From an uncultured Coriobacteriaceae bacterium (lineage in GTDB: Bacteria > Actinomycetota > Coriobacteriia > Coriobacteriales > UMGS124), in NCBI GenBank assembly GCA_900539345.1, contig UQBS01000080.1, positions 1 through 9,835 on the forward strand: 9,835 nt of DNA. The letters are read 5' to 3'. Below, in pieces: positions 1-4,801 of this stretch (position 1 is the first letter of the stretch; the number at the start of each line of letters is the position of its first letter). The notes under the pieces were generated by a model. That model ran no database searches. It was not told where the DNA came from and was given only the letters and a program-made list of their open reading frames with translations. The position numbers and the translations under genes were made by a program.

Positions 1-458
1 GCCTTGGAGCCGATGCCCTGGGTCTCGGAGTTGTCGCCGACGGTCACGGTCGCGACCTTGCCGTCCTTGACGGTCACGGTCACGGGCACGGTGCCGCCGA
101 TGCCCTTGCCCTCGGCGGTGTACTCGCCGTCGGTGTAGGCAGCGTCAGAGGCGGGAGCCTCGTCGGTCTTCTCGGCCTCGGCCTCAGCCTCGGTGGTCTC
201 CTCGGCGGGAGCGGCCTCCTCGGCCTTCTCGCCCTCGGCCTCGGTGGTCTCCTCGGCCTTCTCAGCCTCGGTGGCCTCGGGCTCGGCGGCCTCAGTCTCG
301 GTGGTCTCGGCCTCAGTGGTGGCCGGGGCCTCTACCGTGGCAGCGGGCTCCTCAGCAGGAGTGTAGGTCTTCTGCTGGGGCTCGCCGCAGCCAACTGCAG
401 TGGCCACGAGGGCCGACATCGCAGCGGCAGACAGGCCGATCAACGCGCGGTTGTTCAT
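1..458 (-). CDS. FMN-binding domain lipoprotein, N-terminal part (3' end off the left edge)
   Basis: Exported lipoprotein, probably carrying covalently bound FMN for electron transfer at the outer face of the membrane. The 152 visible codons start at an ATG (456-458) preceded by a strong AAGGAGG (463-470). Residues 1-23 form a signal peptide ending in a lipobox-like AVGC, with Cys24 as the lipidation site. Residues about 30-106 are a low-complexity spacer of Glu, Ala and Thr. From about residue 107 the text matches the start of an FMN_bind domain: a DGEYTAEGKGIGGTV stretch, then a VKDGKV turn and a SETQGIGSKA segment. In this family ApbE links FMN to a Thr in an S/T-GAT-like motif further on, which lies beyond the window, so flavinylation itself cannot be checked. 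An ApbE gene lies at 8589-9698. Domain assignment is fairly sure; whether there are one or several FMN_bind domains, or an enzymatic domain after them, is unknown. Confidence 0.85.
   Translation of the reverse strand, partial: MNNRALIGLSAAAMSALVATAVGCGEPQQKTYTPAEEPAATVEAPATTEAETTETEAAEPEATEAEKAEETTEAEGEKAEEAAPAEETTEAEAEAEKTDEAPASDAAYTDGEYTAEGKGIGGTVPVTVTVKDGKVATVTVGDNSETQGIGSK
187..257. repeat. In-frame 20-bp direct repeat within the acidic spacer
   Basis: The 20-mer GCCTCGGTGGTCTCCTCGGC occurs at 187-206 and again at 238-257, exactly 51 bp (17 codons) apart and therefore in frame. On the coding (minus) strand it encodes a repeated AEETTEA unit of the lipoprotein spacer. Related but imperfect copies surround it. 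Such repeats allow the spacer to grow or shrink without a frameshift. Confidence 0.8.
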
Positions 459-500
459 TATTGCCTCCTTGACGGTTCCGAGGCCTTTTGCCTCGAAGCG

Positions 501-524
501 GTACACCTGTACAGAGCACGTACA
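501..524. promoter_or_regulatory. Three GTACA half-sites, candidate operator
   Basis: GTACA (501-505), its inverse TGTAC (508-512) and GTACA again (520-524) form two overlapping inverted repeats with 2-nt and 7-nt spacers. They lie 43-66 bp upstream of the lipoprotein start codon, where the 5' leader or transcription start would be. The arrangement looks like a binding site for a dimeric regulator, but no cognate regulator is encoded in the window. Confidence 0.35.
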
Positions 525-533
525 TATTGGCGT

Positions 534-563
534 ATTTTTTCCCCATGTGGTGACATGACACAA
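534..563 (-). promoter_or_regulatory. Weak candidate promoter for the lipoprotein gene, with a palindrome in its spacer
   Basis: On the minus strand a TTGTGT box (558-563) is followed after 18 nt by AAAAAT (534-539), a poor -10. The spacer holds a perfect inverted repeat CATGT-GGTG-ACATG (544-557). The -10 match is weak and no other promoter in the gap is clearly better, so this is tentative. An operator between -35 and -10 would fit repression of the lipoprotein gene. Confidence 0.25.
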
Positions 564-610
564 CCTGCCCACAACGGCCTTCATATAAGTTTCGCGTTCG
601 CAACACGCAG

Positions 611-641
611 TTAACGCAATTCGTCCTCGTATCGCTAGAAT
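611..641 (+). promoter_or_regulatory. Candidate promoter for the ACT protein gene
   Basis: TAGAAT (636-641) is a good -10 hexamer. The best upstream box is TTAACG (611-616) at a long 19-nt spacing. Transcription would start near 648 and give a leader of about 120 nt before the ATG at 769. The rest of 642-757 is GC-rich leader in which I see no recognisable riboswitch. Confidence 0.35.
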
Positions 642-768
642 GAAGGTCCCGAAGTGCAAGGGATTCAAACCCACAGCGCACTCGGAAACCCCAGCGGCGC
701 CACTGGCACATCCGGCCCCCGGCGTCGCACCACCGTGCGGCACTGCCGCCTTGCCGTAAGGAGCGCAC

Positions 769-1047
769 ATGGATAAGACCCGTATTGTCGTCACCGTGCT
801 CGGAGCAGACCGCTGCGGCATCGTCGCCGCCGTCGCCGGAGCGCTGTCGGAATGCAACGCAAACATCGTCGACATCTCCCAGACCATTCTGTCTGGCATC
901 TTCACGATGACCATGCTTGTCGACCTCGACGAGACCAAGACGACGTTCGACGCCCTGCGCGACACCCTGCTGTCCCTCAGCGAGCAGCTCGACGTTCAGA
1001 TTCAGGTGCAGCGCGAGGACGTCTTCCGCTTCATGCATCGTATTTAA
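769..1047 (+). CDS. ACT domain protein, UPF0237 family
   Basis: A 92-residue protein that is essentially one ACT domain, a small fold that usually binds amino acids or similar ligands and controls a partner. The N-terminal strand and loop (RIVVTVLGADRCGIVAAVAG, residues 5-24) are the usual ACT ligand-site region. NIVDISQTIL (about 32-41) and the C-terminal EDVFRFMHRI are hallmarks of the UPF0237 group, whose members are about 90 residues long. The ATG is fixed by AAGGAG (758-763) five bases upstream. The exact role of this family is unsettled. In many Firmicutes and other bacteria it is encoded directly before a PFL-like UPF0210 (DUF711) protein. Here the next gene is citrate synthase, 131 bp downstream, and no UPF0210 gene is visible. 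Reading frames 2 and 3 over the same stretch are shadows. Confidence 0.9.
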   Translation: MDKTRIVVTVLGADRCGIVAAVAGALSECNANIVDISQTILSGIFTMTMLVDLDETKTTFDALRDTLLSLSEQLDVQIQVQREDVFRFMHRI

Positions 1048-1052
1048 CCCAC

Positions 1053-1134
1053 GATACGCTGCGGTCCACCGTGTGAGGCCACATGCCGAGCACGGCCAAG
1101 CACGGCGGTCTTGCATATCCCGCCGCAGCGTATT
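1053..1134 (+). promoter_or_regulatory. Candidate structured RNA element between the ACT and citrate synthase genes
   Basis: A perfect 11-bp inverted repeat, ATACGCTGCGG (1054-1064) and CCGCAGCGTAT (1123-1133), extends by a G-U pair at each end. It encloses 57 nt that can form three short hairpins: CGTGTG/CACATG (1070-1075 with 1080-1085), GCCG/CGGC (1085-1088 with 1093-1096, sharing one base with the first) and CAAG/CTTG (1097-1100 with 1110-1113). Together they would make a compact multibranched fold. It starts 5 nt after the ACT stop codon and ends 30 nt before the citrate synthase Shine-Dalgarno. There is no T-run after it, so it is not a standard intrinsic terminator. It could be a processing or stability element, or a translational control element. 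It matches no riboswitch class I know. Confidence 0.35.
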
Positions 1135-1178
1135 CACTCCCTCTATCTTTGATTGACCCGCTTTAGGAGAGGCACCCC

Positions 1179-2642
1179 ATGCAACAGCCCACTGCAGGCA
1201 CCGCAATCAACTCGCAGCAACCGCACGAGGTGCCTGAACCCTGCGACATTTACGAGCGTTTTTCTGAAACGTACAGCATCGACCCGCATCAGTTCGAGCG
1301 CTCCAACGTCAAGCGCGGCCTGCGCAACTCCGACGGCACGGGCGTGGTTGCCGGCATCACCAAGATCTCCAACGTTCACGGCTACGTGGTGAACGAAGGC
1401 GACCAGGAACCCTGCGAGGGTCGTCTGACGCTTCGTGGTTACAGCATCAACGACCTGGTCGAGGGCACCGCCGGCAAGGGCCGCTTCGGTTACGAGGAGC
1501 TTGTGTACCTGCTGTTCTCGGGCCACCTGCCCACCAGGCAGGACCTCGCCACGCTCACGAGCCTGCTCGACTACGAGCGCGACCTGCCCCGCGGCTTCGT
1601 GAACGACCACATCCTCACGAGCCCCTCCGAAGACGTGATGAACATGCTGAGCCGCTGCGTGCTTCATCTCTACTCCACCGACCCCACGCCCAACGACACC
1701 GGGTTCAAGCACGAGGTGGACACCGCGCTCAGCCTCATCTCGCGCATGCCGCGCATCGCCGTGCTTTCGTACTACTCCATCCAGCAGTGCTACCACGGTG
1801 GCGACATGGTGTGGCACGGCCCCCGCGCCGGCCTCTCCACCGCCGAGACGATTCTGGACGCCCTGCGTCCCGACCACGCATACTCCGACGACGAGGCACA
1901 CATGCTCGACGTCATGCTCATGCTGCAGGCAGAGCACGGCGGCGGCAACAACTCCACGTTCACCTGCCGCGTGCTCACCTCCAGCGGCACCGACGCCTAC
2001 TCGGCCTACGCCGGCGCCATCGGCTCGCTCAAGGGCCCCAAGCACGGCGGCGCCAACCGCAAGGTGCGCGAGATGTGCCTCGACATCGAGAGCCACGTGG
2101 ACGACTGGACCGACGAGGGCCAGGTGGCCGACTACCTGCGCCGCATTGTGCGCAAGCAGGCCGGCGACGGCACGGGCTTGGTCTACGGCATGGGCCACGC
2201 GGTGTACACGCTCTCTGACCCGCGCGCCATCATCTGCCACAAGTACGCCTCACGCCTGGCGAAGGGCACCGAGTTCGAGCGCGAGCTCAAGCTCCTCGAG
2301 AACATCGAGCGCATGACGCCGCAGGTCATGGCCGAGGAGAAGGGCACGCGCAAGGTCCTGTGCGCCAACATCGACCTGTACACCGGCTTCGTGTACAACA
2401 TGCTCGGCATCCCGGTGGACCTGTGCACGCCCATGTTCGCCACGGCACGCATGGCAGGCTGGGCAGCGCACCGCTTCGAGGAGCTCGAGAGCGGCAAGCG
2501 CATCATCCGCCCCGCCTACAAGAGCGTGATCCAGCGTCGCGACTACGTGGACATCGACGACCGCGACGCCAACTTCGGCGAGCTCGAGCCTGAGCAGATA
2601 CGGACCTCCGCCCGCTCCAACCCCGACGCCATCGGCGACTAA
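1179..2642 (+). CDS. gltA: Citrate synthase (citrate/2-methylcitrate synthase family, long form)
   Basis: Condenses acetyl-CoA with oxaloacetate to citrate, the entry step of the citric acid cycle or, in anaerobes, of a partial branch towards 2-oxoglutarate and glutamate. The 487-residue protein carries the three catalytic residues in their usual settings: His289 in GPKHGGAN, His340 in GMGHAVYTLSDPRA and Asp399 in NIDLYTG. Arg349 (DPRA) and Arg424 are likely substrate contacts, and AEHGGGNNSTFT (His253) is the conserved segment before the first active-site His. The HAVY form, in place of HRVY or HKVY, and the extra length over the roughly 430 residues of the E. coli enzyme fit the long clostridial/coriobacterial type. 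The ATG has AGGAGAGG (1165-1172) six bases upstream. Sequence alone does not exclude 2-methylcitrate synthase activity, but no propionate genes are nearby. It is probably co-transcribed with, or expressed downstream of, the ACT gene. Confidence 0.95.
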   Translation: MQQPTAGTAINSQQPHEVPEPCDIYERFSETYSIDPHQFERSNVKRGLRNSDGTGVVAGITKISNVHGYVVNEGDQEPCEGRLTLRGYSINDLVEGTAGKGRFGYEELVYLLFSGHLPTRQDLATLTSLLDYERDLPRGFVNDHILTSPSEDVMNMLSRCVLHLYSTDPTPNDTGFKHEVDTALSLISRMPRIAVLSYYSIQQCYHGGDMVWHGPRAGLSTAETILDALRPDHAYSDDEAHMLDVMLMLQAEHGGGNNSTFTCRVLTSSGTDAYSAYAGAIGSLKGPKHGGANRKVREMCLDIESHVDDWTDEGQVADYLRRIVRKQAGDGTGLVYGMGHAVYTLSDPRAIICHKYASRLAKGTEFERELKLLENIERMTPQVMAEEKGTRKVLCANIDLYTGFVYNMLGIPVDLCTPMFATARMAGWAAHRFEELESGKRIIRPAYKSVIQRRDYVDIDDRDANFGELEPEQIRTSARSNPDAIGD

Positions 2643-2645
2643 GGG

Positions 2646-2677
2646 CGGCGTCGGCACCAGCAGCGCCGCTGACGCCG
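2646..2677 (+). other. Hairpin just after the citrate synthase stop
   Basis: CGGCGTC (2646-2652) pairs perfectly with GACGCCG (2671-2677), with a further GGC/GCC inside. It begins four bases after the stop codon. It is followed by GAGAGTTTCATCC, only weakly T-rich, so it may help transcript stability or termination rather than act as a classical terminator. Confidence 0.4.
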
Positions 2678-2706
2678 AGAGTTTCATCCAACAACGCATG
2701 CAAACA

Positions 2707-2740
2707 AGGAGGGGGTCGCCCGCAAGGACGACCCCCTCCT
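2707..2740. terminator. Terminator hairpin between convergent genes
   Basis: A perfect 12-bp stem, AGGAGGGGGTCG (2707-2718) with CGACCCCCTCCT (2729-2740), around a 10-nt loop. On the minus strand it is followed by TTGTTTG, so it best serves the trigger factor operon, whose stop is at 2770. It also lies 65 bp after the citrate synthase stop and could act in both directions, although the plus-strand tail lacks a T-run. Confidence 0.75.
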
Positions 2741-2769
2741 CTCGTAGATATGTCAGGCAGCGCTACAAC

Positions 2770-4260
2770 CTAGAGCAGCGTGAGCTTCGGGCCGTCGCCG
2801 GCCGGGCGGTCAGAGCGCGGGCGCGCGTCTCCGCCACCCAGGATGACCGAGCCAGTGGAGGCAACCGTCTTGGGCAGGTGGTCGACAAGCCACTCGTTGG
2901 CGCGCATACGCAGCGCCATCTCGCACATCTTGGGCATCTGGCCCGAATCGAGAAGACTCTGGTAGGCCTCCTGCTCGTGGCCGGGGGCCATCTGGCTCAC
3001 CACCGCGGATATGTCCTTCTCGTCGAGCTGGATGTCGAGGTGGTCGGCCAGAGAGTCAAGCGCGAGGCCGCGACGCAGGGCGTCCTTTGCCTGGGTGTCG
3101 AGGTCGGCCTCCCAAGCCTCGTGATCGAAGCCGGGCTGAGCGAAGACGTCGTCGAGCGTGAGGCCCTGCATCTGCAGGCGCTGCATCGTCTCGGAGAGCA
3201 GCTCGTCGCGCATCTTGGCCACATAGCGCTCGTCGGGCTCGCCCTGCAAACGCGTGGCCAGCTCGGCGGCCGTGAGCTCGAGGAGCTGTGCATGCTGGGC
3301 GGCGTCGGCCTGGCGCTCGAGCATCGTGCGGACCTTGCTGCGAAGGCCCAGAAGCGTCTGGGCCTCGGGCAGGTTCTTCATCACCCAACCGTCGTCGATA
3401 ACGGCCGGCACGCTGTGCTGGATCTCGTCAATCTGCACCTTGACCTGCACGACCTGGTAGTTGACGGAGCCGTCCTCGGCGGGCATGGGAAGCGACAGGC
3501 CGTACTCCTTGCGCTCTCGCGGGGCCATACCCACGAGCTGGTCGTCGAACTCGTCGCCCAGCTGGCCCGAACCCACCAGGTAGGGAACGTGGCGACCGGT
3601 GAGCTGTGGGAAGGGCTTGCCGTCGAGCGTGGAGTCGAGGTTGAGGCTCACGTGGTTGCCGCGCTCAACCTGCGTGGCAGACGGGTCGTTCTCCCAGGTG
3701 GCAAGCTCTTTGGACATGTTGTCGAGGTAGGCCGTCACATCCTTGGAACTTACGGCCTGCTTCTCGGGAACCTTCACGCTCACGGGCTCATACGAGGAAA
3801 GCTCATACGAGGGGCGCAGCAGGCACTCCATCTTGAACACGTAGTCTTGACCCTCCACCGGCGGCTCGCTCGTCAGGTGGTCGGGGTCGAGGAACGGCAG
3901 GACCGAGGTGCGCAGCAGGGCCTTGGCGAAGAAGTGGCGCTGCACGAACGTCGTGATGAAGGCGTCGAAGGTGCCCTCGCCCATCTGTGCGCGGATGGCC
4001 TCGAGGGTGGTCGCGTCGGCAGGCACGCCAAACGTGGCCGCCAAGCCGTCTTTGGCCTGCTTGATGGCCTCGCCGAGCTCATCGGCAGGCGCGGTCACCG
4101 TGAAGTGGGCCACGCCCTGGGCGTCCGTGGTCACGAGCACGCCGACGCTGCCGGGCTTGGGGTCGTACTCAAGCTCACACTCGTTGTCGGCGGCGGGGTT
4201 CGAGAACTCGGGGAACGCGACCGTCGTCTTCGGGCCCTTGAAATCGAGAATCTCGCCCAT
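2770..4260 (-). CDS. Divergent trigger factor (ribosome-associated chaperone/PPIase homologue)
   Basis: A 496-residue protein with trigger factor domain order. Residues about 49-165 resemble the N-terminal ribosome-binding domain (VAHFTVTAPADELGEAI, ending in a YELSSYEPVSVKVPE segment). About 199-283 resemble the FKBP-like prolyl isomerase domain (ERGNHVSLNL, VGSGQLGDEFDDQLVGM). About 285-465 form the helical substrate-holding C-terminal domain, followed by a Gly/Arg/Asp-rich tail. Canonical trigger factor docks on ribosomal protein L23 through a GFRxGKxP loop; the matching place here (about residues 76-86) reads TFGVPADATTL, so the signature is missing. The N-terminal 48 residues are also extra, and the usual length is about 430-450. 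It follows the HIT gene by one base, with only a weak GGCGAG before the ATG, which suggests translational coupling. It may be the only trigger factor of a divergent lineage or a second, specialised copy; the family call is fairly sure, the function is not. Confidence 0.8.
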   Translation of the reverse strand: MGEILDFKGPKTTVAFPEFSNPAADNECELEYDPKPGSVGVLVTTDAQGVAHFTVTAPADELGEAIKQAKDGLAATFGVPADATTLEAIRAQMGEGTFDAFITTFVQRHFFAKALLRTSVLPFLDPDHLTSEPPVEGQDYVFKMECLLRPSYELSSYEPVSVKVPEKQAVSSKDVTAYLDNMSKELATWENDPSATQVERGNHVSLNLDSTLDGKPFPQLTGRHVPYLVGSGQLGDEFDDQLVGMAPRERKEYGLSLPMPAEDGSVNYQVVQVKVQIDEIQHSVPAVIDDGWVMKNLPEAQTLLGLRSKVRTMLERQADAAQHAQLLELTAAELATRLQGEPDERYVAKMRDELLSETMQRLQMQGLTLDDVFAQPGFDHEAWEADLDTQAKDALRRGLALDSLADHLDIQLDEKDISAVVSQMAPGHEQEAYQSLLDSGQMPKMCEMALRMRANEWLVDHLPKTVASTGSVILGGGDARPRSDRPAGDGPKLTLL

Positions 4261-4261
4261 G

Positions 4262-4660
4262 CTACTCGCCCTGCTGTTCCTTGAGGTGGGCGACGTTGGT
4301 GGCGTTGGGGCCCCAATCCTGGTCGTTGGGGCGGGGCATCCAGCCGCCGCCGAGCATGTGCACGTGGAAGTGCTGCACGCTCTGGGAGGCGTCCTCGCCA
4401 GTGTTCACCATGAGGCGGTAGCCGTTCTTGAGGCCCTTGATCTCAGCCACCTTGCGCACGGCGCCAAAGACGTGGCCCAGCGTCTCCTCGGGCACGTTGT
4501 CGCCGATGTTGGCGTAGTGGTCCTTGGGGATAATGAGCGTGTGGACAGGCATGAGGGGCTCGAGGTCATCGAACGCGATGACGTAATCGTCCTCGTAGAC
4601 CTTTTTGGTGGGAATCTCGCCGGCAGCGATCTTGCAGAAGATGCAGTTCTCGTCCTTCAT
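4262..4660 (-). CDS. HIT-family nucleotide-binding protein (HINT-like)
   Basis: A 132-residue histidine triad protein; the family hydrolyses or transfers nucleotidyl groups, typically purine nucleoside phosphoramidates or dinucleoside polyphosphates, in the cytoplasm. The triad is clear: His97-Phe-His99-Val-His101 in SVQHFHVHMLGG. Cys6 and Cys9 (CIFC) with His48 (PKDHYA) are the zinc-site residues found in many HINT proteins. NTGEDASQSVQ is the usual segment before the triad. I place the start at ATG 4658-4660, five bases after AAGGAG. An in-frame GTG six bases further upstream (4664-4666) overlaps that Shine-Dalgarno and is unlikely to be used. The gene is first in a two-gene operon with the trigger factor homologue and is divergent from the MMPL gene. 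No clear -35/-10 pair stands out upstream. The physiological substrate cannot be told from sequence. Confidence 0.93.
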   Translation of the reverse strand: MKDENCIFCKIAAGEIPTKKVYEDDYVIAFDDLEPLMPVHTLIIPKDHYANIGDNVPEETLGHVFGAVRKVAEIKGLKNGYRLMVNTGEDASQSVQHFHVHMLGGGWMPRPNDQDWGPNATNVAHLKEQQGE

Positions 4661-4708
4661 GGGCACTCCTTAGGTCGAGTTCGAAGCGAATTGTTTGCAC
4701 GACACAGC

Positions 4709-4735
4709 TTAACACGGCCTGCTATGTGCGAGAAT
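4709..4735 (+). promoter_or_regulatory. Weak candidate promoter for the MMPL transporter gene
   Basis: TTAACA (4709-4714, five of six consensus bases) is followed after 15 nt by GAGAAT (4730-4735). The -10 lacks the first T and the spacing is short, so this is tentative. The leader after it contains a small GCGCC/GGCGC hairpin (4756-4760 with 4772-4776). Confidence 0.25.
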
Positions 4736-4801
4736 GACCGTACCACGCATCGCACGCGCCTGGCATAAAAAGGCGCATAGCTAAAAGGATGGAGAGCGGC
4801 A

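Noticed and set aside
187..257. Spaced direct repeats as a possible CRISPR array
   Set aside because: Only two exact copies, 51 bp apart and in frame inside a low-complexity coding region; no array structure or cas genes.
642..768. Long leader of the ACT gene as a possible riboswitch
   Set aside because: Only a few short GC-rich hairpins such as GTGCGGCAC are visible, with no recognised aptamer core and no clear expression platform.
352..1206. 284-codon minus-strand open frame across the ACT gene and its upstream gap
   Set aside because: It overlaps both the lipoprotein start and the ACT gene, with no domain and atypical composition; the intergenic hairpin and regulatory sites explain the region better.
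1143..2240. 365-codon minus-strand open frame opposite citrate synthase
   Set aside because: Composition is repetitive Val, Ala, His and Gly typical of shadows; citrate synthase on the plus strand explains the coding signal.
2698..4284. 528-codon plus-strand open frame opposite the trigger factor gene
   Set aside because: Antisense shadow; it runs through the terminator hairpin and has no domain, whereas the minus strand encodes a recognisable trigger factor.
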